Shown here piece after piece: positions 1-8,344 of a stretch of DNA of 64,000 nt (position 1 is the first letter of the stretch; every line of letters starts with the position of its first letter). Under the pieces are notes generated by a model, which saw nothing but the letters and a program-made list of their open reading frames with translations, was not told the origin of the DNA and made no database searches. The position numbers and the translations under genes are program-made. This DNA is from Bradyrhizobium sp. in8p8 (GTDB lineage Bacteria; Pseudomonadota; Alphaproteobacteria; Rhizobiales; Xanthobacteraceae): contig NZ_AUGD01000003.1 of the NCBI RefSeq assembly GCF_000426845.1, positions 372,001-436,000 on the forward strand, in the 5' to 3' direction.

Positions 1-969
1 CAGTCCGCGGGCGCCGTAGATGTGCAGCAGCGCGAGATCGTGTTGCTTGTCTTCAGCGAGTCTGTCGGCGCGGCCATGACCTGCGATCGTGATCGCAAGG
101 CAGCCATCGGCGACGAGGCGATCGGTGACGATCGCACCGTCGTCGCTGACGACGACGCCGGTCCCGTATTCCACCGTCTTGCGCGGCGGCGGTCCGGCCA
201 GCGGTCCCGACGGGAACGCATTGAACGCGCTCGACATCGCGATCACCACCGGCTCGACGACGTTCTCGGTCGCCTGGTCGTAGAGGATCGTCATGGTGCG
301 GACCTCGTCGCCCTTGAAGGTGCCGCGCACGTAGAATTTCTTCAGGCCCTGCAATCCCGAGAGCACGAAGAAGTCAGGCTTCACCACGGTGTAGTCGATC
401 TTGCGTCCGGACGGCTCCTTCTCCAGATCGGCGAGCTTCGCCGAGGTCGGGTTCACCTCCTTGCGGCGGCTGAGCAGCACCTGCACGGTTCCGGTCGGCG
501 AGGTCCATTTCGAGCCGTTGGCGTCGCTTGCCTGCTGCGGCACCAGCTTGGTGGGAATGCCGAGCCGCGCGCCGCTGGTCGGCTCCGTCACGATCTTCCA
601 GCCGACGCTCTCCTGCTTCTTGCGGGCCGCTTCGGCGAGCGCAGCGCGCTCCTGCGGATTGAGCGCGCCGGTCGGCTTGCCGCCCTTGGCCTTCTGGTAC
701 TCCTTGATGGCGTTGACCATGCGTTCGCTGACGTCTCCGGTAATCGCGCCGTTGTATCGGCCGGCCCAGGCGAGATCGGATTGGAGCGCCAGTCGCTCTG
801 CTTTTGACATGGCATCGGCGGTCGCCGAGGGCGTCTGCGTTGCGGGAGGCTGGATCGGCACGGTCTGGACCGTCTTCGGCTTGGTGCCGGGCACCTGTGG
901 CGCCGTCGTCTGGGCGTGTGCGCCGGTGGCGGCCGCAAACATCAAGGTTGCCGCAAGCATCGATCTCAT
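1..969 (-). CDS. Secreted peptidoglycan-binding / trypsin-like protein, 3' end cut by the window
   Basis: The frame stays open from an ATG at 969 to the left edge (323 residues seen), so the C-terminus is missing. Residues 1-20 form a signal peptide ending AHAQ. Residues about 58-115 resemble a PG_binding_1 repeat. From about residue 265 a trypsin/HtrA-like fold begins (GTGVVVSDDGAIVT), followed by DLALL, where the catalytic Asp region lies. The position expected for the catalytic His (TNNHVV in HtrA) reads TDRLVA, so the His appears to be Leu. The protein is probably periplasmic or envelope-bound. An in-frame ATG at 1017 would lengthen it, but it spoils the signal peptide. Whether the Ser is present lies outside the window. 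Confidence 0.75.
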   Translation of the reverse strand, partial: MRSMLAATLMFAAATGAHAQTTAPQVPGTKPKTVQTVPIQPPATQTPSATADAMSKAERLALQSDLAWAGRYNGAITGDVSERMVNAIKEYQKAKGGKPTGALNPQERAALAEAARKKQESVGWKIVTEPTSGARLGIPTKLVPQQASDANGSKWTSPTGTVQVLLSRRKEVNPTSAKLADLEKEPSGRKIDYTVVKPDFFVLSGLQGLKKFYVRGTFKGDEVRTMTILYDQATENVVEPVVIAMSSAFNAFPSGPLAGPPPRKTVEYGTGVVVSDDGAIVTDRLVADGCLAITIAGHGRADRLAEDKQHDLALLHIYGARGL

Positions 970-1125
970 GACAAATCCAACCAGCCCATTGAACGCAGTG
1001 CCATTGAAGCACATCTCGTTGGTCGCGAACAATGTTGGGGTGGTTCAGGTCCGAGGTCGAGCCGCGAACTCAGGCCGTCATCCTGAGGAGCGGGCGCGAT
1101 GGCTCGGTAGGAGAGACGTGCGACG

Positions 1126-1929
1126 ATGCTCAGCCCGGACGAACTCGAACGCTATGCCCGCCATATCGTCCTGCGCGATGTCGGCGGTCCCGGGCAGGCC
1201 GCGTTGAAGCGGGCCGCGGTGCTGGTGATCGGTGCCGGCGGGCTCGGCGCGCCCGCGCTGATGTATCTGGCCGCCGCCGGTATCGGCACGCTCGGCGTCG
1301 TCGATGACGACGTGGTGTCGCTGTCCAACCTTCAGCGCCAGGTGATCCACACCACGCCCGATATCGGCCGGCACAAGGTCGAGAGCGCCGCCGAGCGGAT
1401 ATCGGCCCTCAATCCGCATGTCCGCTTCGTCGGTCATGCCACCTGGCTCAACGCTGACAATGCACTCGGCCTGATCGGCGACTACGACCTCGTGCTCGAC
1501 GGCTCCGACAATTTCTCGACGCGATATCTCGTCTCCGACGCCTGCTTCTTCGCGAAGCGGCCGCTGATCACGGCGGCGCTCGGCACCTTCGACGGCTCGC
1601 TCACCACCATCCGTGCCCATGAGACGAACGAGCAGGGCGAGTTCAACCCGACCTATCGCTGCCTGTTTCCGGAACCGCCGCCGCCCGGCACGGTGCCGGC
1701 CTGTGCGGAGGCCGGGGTCATGGGCGCGCTCGCCGGCGTGCTCGGTTCGATGATGGCGCTGGAGGCGATCCGCGAGATCGTCGGCTTCGGCGACGGCCTC
1801 GTCGGCCGCCTCCTCATGATCGATGCGCGCGCAATGCGCTTCGAGACTCTGCGCTACGCCCGCGATCCCGCCAATCCCCTCAATGGCGACGGGCCCGTGA
1901 TCAGCGATCTCAGCGCCCATCGCACCTGA
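1126..1929 (+). CDS. moeB: MoeB/ThiF/HesA-family adenylyltransferase
   Basis: This 267-residue E1-like enzyme would adenylate the C-terminal Gly-Gly of a sulfur carrier such as MoaD or ThiS, for molybdopterin or thiamine synthesis in the cytosol. The nucleotide loop GAGGLGAP lies near residue 37. It is followed by SNLQRQVIH and DGSDNFSTRYL, the ATP/Mg-binding segment. A cysteine sits in VPACAEAGV. E. coli MoeB binds zinc through two CxxC pairs; here only one Cys remains (TYRCLFPE) and the C-terminal pair is absent, so the zinc site seems lost. There is no rhodanese domain. MoeB versus ThiF cannot be settled from sequence alone, because neither moaD nor thiS is adjacent. Confidence 0.88.
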   Translation: MLSPDELERYARHIVLRDVGGPGQAALKRAAVLVIGAGGLGAPALMYLAAAGIGTLGVVDDDVVSLSNLQRQVIHTTPDIGRHKVESAAERISALNPHVRFVGHATWLNADNALGLIGDYDLVLDGSDNFSTRYLVSDACFFAKRPLITAALGTFDGSLTTIRAHETNEQGEFNPTYRCLFPEPPPPGTVPACAEAGVMGALAGVLGSMMALEAIREIVGFGDGLVGRLLMIDARAMRFETLRYARDPANPLNGDGPVISDLSAHRT

Positions 1930-1945
1930 TCGGAGCCGCTACCTG

Positions 1946-2529
1946 GTGGCCGGCTTCTCGCTGTCGAGATGGGCCATCTGCTCGGCCACCACCCGCAGCG
2001 TCGCGCTGACCGAGGCGGGGAATTGCTGCTGTCGCGCGTGGCGCCAGCGCTGCGTGACGTGGGCGATGCGCTGGACCAGGTGCGGGGCCTGCGCGAGGTC
2101 GCTGCGGGCCGCCTGCGCATCAACGCACCGCCGCCGGCGGTCGATCTGGTGCTGGCGCCGATGGTCGGCCCGTTTCTCACCGCGCATCCACAGGTCGATC
2201 TCGACATCGTCTCCGAGAGCGGCTTCGTCGATATCGTCAGCGCCGGCTTTGACGCCGGTGTGCGCTATGGCGAGCACCTCGCGATCTCGACCAACATGAG
2301 CCTTGCGATGCGCGCCGCGCGCGACGGTGTCGGCATCTGGGCGACGCTCGACGGCTATGCCGACGAAGCGCTGAAGTCCGGCGCGCTCGTCAGCCTCATG
2401 GAAGATTAGTGCGAGCCGTTTCCCGGCTCCTTCCTCTATTATCCGAGCCGGCGCCAAACGCCGCCTGCGCTGCGCGCTTTCATCGATTTCGTCGCCGATT
2501 GGCGCAAGCGCGACAAGCGCGGGCAGTAG
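1946..2529 (+). pseudogene. Decayed LysR-family regulator
   Basis: The remains of a LysR protein run in two frames. TTRSVALTEAG, the end of the HTH domain, is in one frame. A one-base loss in the G-run at about 2017-2020 moves the rest (LLLSRVAPALRDVGDALDQ, then LRINAPPPAVDLVLAPMV) to another frame. After FDAGVRYGEHLA roughly 70 residues of the effector domain are missing. An in-frame TAG at 2407 stands where a Trp codon is likely, and homologous sequence continues past it (FLYYPSRRQTPPALRAF) to a second stop at 2527. Most of the HTH is also gone. At least four lesions make this a clear pseudogene. Confidence 0.85.
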
Positions 2530-2532
2530 AAC

Positions 2533-3534
2533 TCAGAGCATGCTCGGCAGCACGCGATCCGGCGGCTTGTGAGCGTCGAGGAAGGTGCGGATGTTGATGA
2601 TCACCTTCTCGCCCATCTCGACGCGGCCTTCGATCGTGGCGGAACCCATATGCGGCAACAGCGTCACCTTGCCGGCCTTGGCGAGCCGTACCAGCTTCGG
2701 GTTGACCGCGGGCTCGTGCTCGTAGACGTCGAGGCCTGCGCCGGCAATCTCGCCGCCCTCGATCAGCTTGATCAGCGTATCCTCGTCCGTCACCTCGCCA
2801 CGCGCGGTGTTGACGATGTAGGCATCTTTGCGGATCAGCTTCAGCCGCCGTGCCGACAGCAGGTGATAGGTTGCGGGCGTGTGCGGACAGTTCACCGAGA
2901 TGATGTCCATCCGCGCCAGCATCTGGTCGAGGCTCTCCCAGTAAGTCGCACCCAGCTCTTCGGCGATGACGGGCGCCACTGGGCGCCGATTGTGATAGTG
3001 GATCTGCAGGCCGAAGGCGCGGGCGCGACGCGCGACGGCCTGGCCGATGCGCCCCATGCCGATGATGCCGAGGCGCTTGCCGCCGATGCGGTGGCCGAGC
3101 ATCCAGGTCGGCGACCAGCCCGCCCAGGGTTTTCCTTCGGTCAGGATCGAGGCGCCCTCGATCATCCGCCTGGGCACCGCGAGGATCAGCGCCATGGTCA
3201 TGTCGGCGGTGTCTTCGGTCAGAACCTTCGGCGTGTTGGTGACGGTGATGCCGCGGGCATGGGCGGCTGCGACGTCGATATTGTCGACGCCGTTGCCGAA
3301 ATTGGCGATCAGCCGCAGCTTGCAGTCGGGCTGGTTCACGACCTCGGCGCTGATGTGATCGGTTACCGTCGGAACCAGCACGTCGGCGGTTCTCGCCGCT
3401 TCCGCGATCTGCTCGGCCGACATCGGCGTGTCCTCGAGATTGATCCGCGCGTCGAACAATTCGCGCATGCGCGTCTCGATCGAATCCGGCAGCTTGCGCG
3501 TCACCACGACGAGGGGCTTTTTCTTCACCGACAT
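2533..3534 (-). CDS. D-2-hydroxyacid dehydrogenase (glyoxylate/hydroxypyruvate reductase type)
   Basis: At 333 residues this is the usual size for the D-isomer-specific 2-hydroxyacid dehydrogenases, which reduce glyoxylate or hydroxypyruvate with NAD(P)H. The Rossmann loop GIIGMGRIGQAVARR and the catalytic set are all visible: Arg in NTARGEVTDE, Glu in GLDVYEHEP and His in LLPHMGSAT. The substrate loop NFGNGVDNID is typical of the GyaR/GhrB group. The stop codon lies 3 bp from the end of the decayed LysR gene on the other strand, so that LysR may once have been its neighbour regulator. The exact substrate is not determined by sequence. Confidence 0.88.
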   Translation of the reverse strand: MSVKKKPLVVVTRKLPDSIETRMRELFDARINLEDTPMSAEQIAEAARTADVLVPTVTDHISAEVVNQPDCKLRLIANFGNGVDNIDVAAAHARGITVTNTPKVLTEDTADMTMALILAVPRRMIEGASILTEGKPWAGWSPTWMLGHRIGGKRLGIIGMGRIGQAVARRARAFGLQIHYHNRRPVAPVIAEELGATYWESLDQMLARMDIISVNCPHTPATYHLLSARRLKLIRKDAYIVNTARGEVTDEDTLIKLIEGGEIAGAGLDVYEHEPAVNPKLVRLAKAGKVTLLPHMGSATIEGRVEMGEKVIINIRTFLDAHKPPDRVLPSML

Positions 3535-3857
3535 GTCCTGCTCTCATGAGGCGTCGCAGGCCGCCTCTGTCGCCAAAGGCCGGTCGTTGAGGCCTCATTA
3601 ACCCGGTTGTTCGACACTGCCCTTGCCGTGTCCGTCCCCGGCGTTTCCTCCAAGCTCTCCCGACATTTCCGGCCGGAAAATCGGGGCAAACTGGTTGTTC
3701 AAATGCCCGTCCTCTCTAGCAGAAGGCCGGGCCAAGACAAGAACCACGGGTCAAGGCTTCGGGAACACCCGCATGGGACGGGAGGGGCGGACGCAGCAGC
3801 GTTTTGGAATTGGGGTGAGGATCCGGTTCGTCCGGGTCTTCGACAGGAGACGGGTTG
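3535..3857. other. Divergent intergenic region, no gene seen
   Basis: These 323 bases separate the divergently transcribed dehydrogenase and SH3 genes. Short open frames on both strands lack a ribosome site or recognisable protein content. The promoters of both genes should lie here, but I could not fix convincing -35/-10 pairs. Confidence 0.5.
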
Positions 3858-4385
3858 ATGGCGTTGGGGCGGTTCTGTTCGGTGATGGCGCTTGTTTGCA
3901 CCTGGTTGAGCGCCTCGGTCAGCCCCTCGCATTCGGCGAAGGATACCCCGCAGACTGCCAGCGGCTTGCCGGTGCCGCGCTATGTCAGCCTCAAATCGGA
4001 CCACGTGAACGTCCGCGCCGGCCCAACCAAGGACAATGACGTCGCCTGGGTCTACACCCGCGCCGGCCTGCCGGTCGAAATTACCGCCGAGTTCGAGAAC
4101 TGGCGCCGGGTGCGCGATTCCGAGGGTGCCGAGGGCTGGGTCTATCACTCGCTATTGTCCGGCCGCCGCACCGCGGTCGTCACCATGAAGCACAAGGACG
4201 AGTTCGCCCCGATCTATGACCGGCCCGATCCCGACAGCGCGGTGGCTGCAAAGCTCCAGGCCGGCGTCGTCACGCAGGTGAAGAAGTGCGCTGCAAACTG
4301 GTGCCGCGTTATCGGAAACGGCTTTGACGGCTGGATTCAGCAGGAGCGCCTCTGGGGCGTCTATTCGGACGAGCAGGTGAATTGA
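3858..4385 (+). CDS. Secreted bacterial SH3-domain protein
   Basis: This 175-residue protein starts with a signal peptide (VMALVCTWLSASVSPSHSA). Two SH3-like (SH3b) repeats follow: residues about 41-105 (VNVRAGPTKDNDVAWVY ... GWVYHSLL) and about 115-170 (PIYDRPDPDSAVAAKL ... GWIQQERLWGVY). Such proteins bind peptidoglycan or other envelope targets in the periplasm. Two Cys in the second repeat (KKCAANWC) could form a disulfide. The ATG at 3858 is preferred to the TTG immediately before it. Confidence 0.85.
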   Translation: MALGRFCSVMALVCTWLSASVSPSHSAKDTPQTASGLPVPRYVSLKSDHVNVRAGPTKDNDVAWVYTRAGLPVEITAEFENWRRVRDSEGAEGWVYHSLLSGRRTAVVTMKHKDEFAPIYDRPDPDSAVAAKLQAGVVTQVKKCAANWCRVIGNGFDGWIQQERLWGVYSDEQVN

Positions 4386-4394
4386 CCCGAAGGG

Positions 4395-4495
4395 TCACCC
4401 AGAGCGATGCGAAGCATCGAATCAGGGACATCGAGATTCGGGTGCGGGAGTGCGCACCCTAGCTCGGCGCTGCACACCGCTCCGGGATGACGGTC
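4395..4495. repeat. Intergenic palindromic repeat, family C copy
   Basis: The sequence contains GCGATGCGAAGCATCGAAT, then GAGATTCGGGTGCGGGAGTG, GCGCACCC and CGGGATGACGG. It shares short blocks with the copies at 34236-34338 and 42749-42855. It lies between the 3' ends of the SH3 gene and irr, so it may act as a bidirectional 3' structure. The function is unknown. Confidence 0.6.
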
Positions 4496-4504
4496 CAAAA
4501 GACG

Positions 4505-4527
4505 ATGGCCGGGACGAGCCCGGCCAT
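4505..4527. repeat. Palindrome, family B (ATGGCCGGG/CCCGGCCAT)
   Basis: Perfect 9-base arms at 4505-4513 and 4519-4527 sit 30 bp after the irr stop. The same core occurs near 7220-7335, 52319-52416 and 58045-58075. It could serve as a 3' hairpin for irr. Confidence 0.65.
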
Positions 4528-4556
4528 GACGATCCCAGTTCGATCTTAAATGGATC

Positions 4557-5048
4557 TCAGCGCTTCTTGCGCAGTCGCACCACCATGTCGATCCGAGAGA
4601 TCTCGTAACCCTCGGGTACCTCAGGCATCTTGGATAGCACCAGGTGCGGATCCTCGATGTCGACCAGCTCGTGGCTGTTCTCAAGGTAGTAGTGGTGGTG
4701 GGTGGTGACGTTGGTGTCGAAATACGTCTTGGTGCCGTCGACACTGACCTGGCGGAGCAAGCCGGCATCGGTGAGCTGGTTCAGCGTGTTGTAGACGGTC
4801 GCCAGCGATACCGGAACCTTGGCCAGCGTCGCTTCCTCGTAGAGCATTTCAGCCGTGAGGTGCCGCGCCCCCTTGCCGAACAGCAGCCAGCCCAGCGCCA
4901 TCCTCTGGCGCGTCGGGCGGAGCCCAGCGGACTGGAGCATTTCGTTGACGTCGTGCCAGGGGCAGCCGGTCAGCGCCGGCTGGCGGCCGGACAAGGGGGC
5001 CGCGGCATGGACGTCGTCGTCGTGATGGGACGCGGTATTCTCGTTCAT
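4557..5048 (-). CDS. irr: Iron response regulator Irr (Fur superfamily)
   Basis: Taking the ATG at 5048 gives 163 residues, the length I recall for Bradyrhizobium Irr. The heme regulatory motif GCPWHD places Cys at residue 29, as in the known protein, where heme binding triggers its degradation when iron is sufficient. The second heme site is the His cluster in TTHHHYYLEN. The winged helix covers residues about 40-100 (LRPTRQRMALGWLL, VSLATVYNTLNQL). Irr represses heme synthesis and controls iron genes. A longer frame upstream to 5126 lacks sense as a start. The promoter carries a hexamer direct repeat resembling the Fur target of irr. Confidence 0.95.
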   Translation of the reverse strand: MNENTASHHDDDVHAAAPLSGRQPALTGCPWHDVNEMLQSAGLRPTRQRMALGWLLFGKGARHLTAEMLYEEATLAKVPVSLATVYNTLNQLTDAGLLRQVSVDGTKTYFDTNVTTHHHYYLENSHELVDIEDPHLVLSKMPEVPEGYEISRIDMVVRLRKKR

Positions 5049-5102
5049 TTCCAGATTTCGGGCACGCGTGAACAATATCTCTCTGTAACATAAGAACAGA
5101 AA

Positions 5103-5125
5103 GATGCAGATGCAAGTATCTCGCA
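5103..5125 (-). promoter_or_regulatory. Direct-repeat Fur-type operator of irr
   Basis: Read on the irr strand, the hexamers TGCGAG, TGCATC and TGCATC occur at 5125-5120, 5114-5109 and 5108-5103, 55-77 bp before the irr ATG. Three imperfect TGCATC-like hexamers are what I recall being described as the non-canonical Fur site of the Bradyrhizobium irr promoter. The identification rests on that recollection. Confidence 0.6.
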
Positions 5126-5392
5126 ACTAGAGAGGTTCTAATCAGGTCTGGAACCGCGTGGGGATCGCGTCATTTTACCTTCATGGACGCGCTTTGCTAC
5201 CCGAAATGGCCTGTGTTAGAGAGCCCGCGGTTCCGCTTACCCGACTCTGACGCAGCCGAGTATGAAGGCTGGGGTCATCCGGGGCTTGCGGGAGTTGCGC
5301 CTGACGGTGGCAGTTAGCGTTGCTCTTCGATCGAACGGGGCCCATTTCGCCAGGAAACGCCGCTCAATCGGCATTTGAACAGAGGCTCGTGA

Positions 5393-5914
5393 ATGCTGAA
5401 CAGGCGCAACGGTTATGAATACGAAGATCTGCTGGCCTGTGCCCGCGGCGAGATGTTTGGCCCGGGCAATGCCCAGCTGCCGCTGCCGCCGATGCTGATG
5501 TTCGACCGCATCACGGAAATCACCGACGATGGCGGCGAGTTCGGCAAGGGCCTCGTGCGCGCCGAGCTCGACGTAAAGCCCGACCTTTGGTTCTTTGCCT
5601 GCCATTTCAAGAACGACCCGGTGATGCCCGGCTGCCTCGGCCTCGACGCATTGTGGCAAATGGTCGGCTTCTATCTCGGCTGGGTCGGCGGCGAAGGCCG
5701 GGGCCGGGCGCTCGGCCTGAGCGAGCTGAAGTTCGGGGGACAGGTGCTGACCGAGGCTCGCAAGGTTGTGTACAACGTCGATATCAAACGCGTGATGCGT
5801 TCAAAGCTCGTGCTCGGTATCGCCGACGGGTGGCTTTCGGTCGACGGCCAGATTATTTATCGCGCCAAGGACCTGAAGGTCGGCCTGTTCAAGCAGGGCA
5901 CGAGCCTGGGCTGA
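5393..5914 (+). CDS. fabA: 3-hydroxydecanoyl-ACP dehydratase/isomerase
   Basis: FabA dehydrates 3-hydroxydecanoyl-ACP and isomerises trans-2- to cis-3-decenoyl-ACP, the step that introduces the double bond of unsaturated fatty acids. At 173 residues it matches the family. The catalytic His is in [17 protein letters not shown] and the Asp is the one in [23 protein letters not shown] and the C-terminal [12 protein letters not shown] are near identical to E. coli FabA as I recall it. fabB follows 53 bp downstream in the same direction, as in other FabA-FabB organisms. Confidence 0.97.
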   Translation: MLNRRNGYEYEDLLACARGEMFGPGNAQLPLPPMLMFDRITEITDDGGEFGKGLVRAELDVKPDLWFFACHFKNDPVMPGCLGLDALWQMVGFYLGWVGGEGRGRALGLSELKFGGQVLTEARKVVYNVDIKRVMRSKLVLGIADGWLSVDGQIIYRAKDLKVGLFKQGTSLG

Positions 5915-5967
5915 GCGCATCACCACGAGACAACGAGCAAGAAGACAACGAGCAGGGCGAGGCTGTC

Positions 5968-7191
5968 ATGAGGCGGGTTGTGGTCACCGGAATGGGCATC
6001 GTCTCGTCCATCGGAAACAACACCCAGGAAGTGCTTGCGAGCCTTCACGAGGCGAAGTCTGGCATTTCGCGGGCTGAAAAATATGCCGAGCTCGGCTTCC
6101 GTTCGCAGGTGCAAGGTGAGCCGACGCTCGATCCTTCGACGGTTGTCGATCGCCGTGCAATGCGTTTCCTGGGCCAGGGTGCGGCGTGGAATCACATCGC
6201 GATGGAGCAGGCGATCCAGGACTCCGGCCTCTCGCCTGACGAAGTCTCCAACATCCGCACCGGCATCATCATGGGCTCCGGCGGTCCCTCGGCGCGCACC
6301 ATCGTCGAGGCTGCCGACATCACCCGCTCCAAGGGTCCGAAGCGCGTCGGCCCGTTTGCGGTGCCGAAGGCGATGTCCTCCACGGCCTCCGCGACGCTCG
6401 CGACCTGGTTCAAGATCAAGGGCGTGAACTATTCGATTTCCTCGGCCTGCGCGACGTCGAACCATTGCGTCGGCAACGCCTATGAGACGATCCAGATCGG
6501 CAAGCAGGACGTCATCTTCGCCGGCGGCTGCGAGGAACTGGACTGGACGCTCTCGGTGCTGTTCGACGCCATGGGTGCGATGTCCTCGAGGTACAACGAC
6601 ACGCCGGCCACGGCCTCGCGTCCCTACGACGTCAACCGCGACGGCTTCGTCATCGCCGGCGGCGCCGGCGTCCTGGTGCTGGAAGAGCTCGAACATGCCA
6701 AGGCGCGCGGCGCGCGCATTTACGGCGAGATCGTCGGCTATGGCGCGACCTCGGACGGCCACGACATGGTGGCGCCGTCGGGCGAAGGCGCCGAGCGCTG
6801 CATGCGCATGGCGATGTCGACGGTGAAGACCAAGGTCGACTACATCAATCCGCATGCGACCTCGACGCCGGCCGGCGATCCGCCGGAGATCGAGGCGATC
6901 CGGAAGGTGTTCGGCGTCGGCGAGAAGTGCCCGCCAATCTCGGCGACCAAGGCCCTGACCGGCCACTCGCTGGGCGCCACCGGCGTGCAGGAAGCGATTT
7001 ATTCCCTGCTGATGATGAACAACGGTTTCATCTGCGAGAGCGCGCACATCCAGGAGCTCGATCCCGTGTTCGCCGACATGCCGATCGTGCGCAAGCGCAT
7101 CGACAACGTCAAGATCGGCACCGTGCTGTCGAACTCCTTCGGCTTCGGCGGCACCAACGCCACGCTGGTGTTCAGCCGGCTGGACGTGTGA
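5968..7191 (+). CDS. fabB: Beta-ketoacyl-ACP synthase I
   Basis: FabB elongates the cis-3-decenoyl-ACP made by FabA. The 407-residue protein begins [18 protein letters not shown]. The thiolase-fold triad is visible: Cys in [14 protein letters not shown], His in [12 protein letters not shown] and His in [11 protein letters not shown]. The C-terminal motif [14 protein letters not shown] is intact. An upstream open frame overlapping fabA is only read-through; the ATG at 5968 gives the family start. Confidence 0.97.
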   Translation: MRRVVVTGMGIVSSIGNNTQEVLASLHEAKSGISRAEKYAELGFRSQVQGEPTLDPSTVVDRRAMRFLGQGAAWNHIAMEQAIQDSGLSPDEVSNIRTGIIMGSGGPSARTIVEAADITRSKGPKRVGPFAVPKAMSSTASATLATWFKIKGVNYSISSACATSNHCVGNAYETIQIGKQDVIFAGGCEELDWTLSVLFDAMGAMSSRYNDTPATASRPYDVNRDGFVIAGGAGVLVLEELEHAKARGARIYGEIVGYGATSDGHDMVAPSGEGAERCMRMAMSTVKTKVDYINPHATSTPAGDPPEIEAIRKVFGVGEKCPPISATKALTGHSLGATGVQEAIYSLLMMNNGFICESAHIQELDPVFADMPIVRKRIDNVKIGTVLSNSFGFGGTNATLVFSRLDV

Positions 7192-7219
7192 CGTCCTTGC
7201 GGACGCGCCGGTAGTTTTT

Positions 7220-7335
7220 CGTCATGGCCGGGCAAAAGCGCGAAGCGCGTCTTCGCGAATGATGTCCGGCCATCCACGTCTTTGCTATTGGTGCCGGAAG
7301 AACGTGGATGCCCGGGACGAGCCCGGGCATGACGG
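7220..7335. repeat. Compound intergenic palindrome, family B
   Basis: The fabB-fabI spacer holds a nested inverted repeat. ATGGCCGGG faces CCGGCCAT, CCACGTCTT faces AAGAACGTGG, and GATGCCCGGG faces CCCGGGCAT, ending GACGG. The same parts recur at 52319-52416. Because fabB and fabI run in the same direction, the element could shape the fabB mRNA end or fabI expression. Confidence 0.7.
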
Positions 7336-7356
7336 ACAGCGGAGAGTAATCGCGAC

Positions 7357-8157
7357 ATGGACGGATTGATGAAAGGCAAGCGCGGTCTGATCATGGGCAT
7401 CGCCAATGATCACTCGATCGCCTGGGGCATGGCGAGGACGTTGCATGCCCATGGCGCCGAGCTGGCCTTCACCTTTCAGGGCGAGGCTCTCGGCAAGCGC
7501 GTCAAGCCGCTGGCCGAGCAGCTCGGCGTCGATCTGGTTCTGCCTTGCGACGTCGAGGACATCGCCAGTGTCGATGCCACCTTCGCTGCGCTTCGCGAGA
7601 AATGGGGGCGCCTCGACTTCGTCATCCATGCGATCGGCTTTGCCGACAAGAACGAGCTCAAAGGCCGCTACGCGGACACCAGCCGCGAGAATTTTTCGCG
7701 CACGATGGTGATCTCCTGCTTCTCTTTTACGGAGGTGGCAAAACGCGCCGCCGAGCTGATGACGGAAGGCGGCAGCATGATCACGCTGACCTTCGGCGCG
7801 TCGGAGCGCGCGATGCCGAATTACAACGTGATGGGCGTGGCCAAGGCGGCGCTGGAAGCCTCGGTGCGCTACCTCGCTGCCGATTTCGGACCGCGCGGCA
7901 TCCGCGTCAACGCGATCTCCGCAGGCCCGATCCGGACGCTCGCGGGCTCCGGTATCGGCGAGGCGCGTGCGATGTTCGCCTTCATGCAGAAGCATTCGCC
8001 GCTCCGCCGTGGCGTTACGCTCGACGACCTCGGCGGCTCGGCGCTGTATCTGCTGTCGGACCTTTCCGGCGGCGTCACCGGCGAGATCCATTACGTGGAT
8101 TCCGGCTACAACATCGTCCTGATGCCGAGGCCGGACGATTTGAAGGCGTCGGAGTAG
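7357..8157 (+). CDS. fabI: Enoyl-ACP reductase (NADH), FabI type
   Basis: FabI reduces trans-2-enoyl-ACP in the last step of each fatty-acid elongation cycle. The 266-residue short-chain dehydrogenase has the FabI-type loop GIANDHSIAWGMA and the catalytic Tyr-x6-Lys (YNVMGVAK). It also has the downstream block VNAISAGPIRTLAGSGI. The second tyrosine found in E. coli FabI (SYLGAERA) is Phe here (TFGASERA), as in my memory of other rhizobial FabI proteins. It forms a locus with fabA and fabB, separated from fabB by a palindromic repeat. Confidence 0.95.
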   Translation: MDGLMKGKRGLIMGIANDHSIAWGMARTLHAHGAELAFTFQGEALGKRVKPLAEQLGVDLVLPCDVEDIASVDATFAALREKWGRLDFVIHAIGFADKNELKGRYADTSRENFSRTMVISCFSFTEVAKRAAELMTEGGSMITLTFGASERAMPNYNVMGVAKAALEASVRYLAADFGPRGIRVNAISAGPIRTLAGSGIGEARAMFAFMQKHSPLRRGVTLDDLGGSALYLLSDLSGGVTGEIHYVDSGYNIVLMPRPDDLKASE

Positions 8158-8344
8158 CGCGAACAGCGCCGAAAGGCGCACCCCTTCGAACCATCCCCAC
8201 CACGCGCTGGCAATGGTCAAACGCCGCGTCGTTTTCTCCCGCCCCACGATCATGGGGCTGACTCGGCGATAGAATCATGCATCCTGCTCCCAGATGGCGC
8301 AGCGGGGTCGTACCCTCTGCGGTTGGGGAGGAGTGATCGTTCCG

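Noticed and set aside
374-1012. 212-codon minus-strand frame at the left end
   Set aside because: It is out of frame with the true minus-strand gene, which continues past the window edge and has a signal peptide and protease-like segment.
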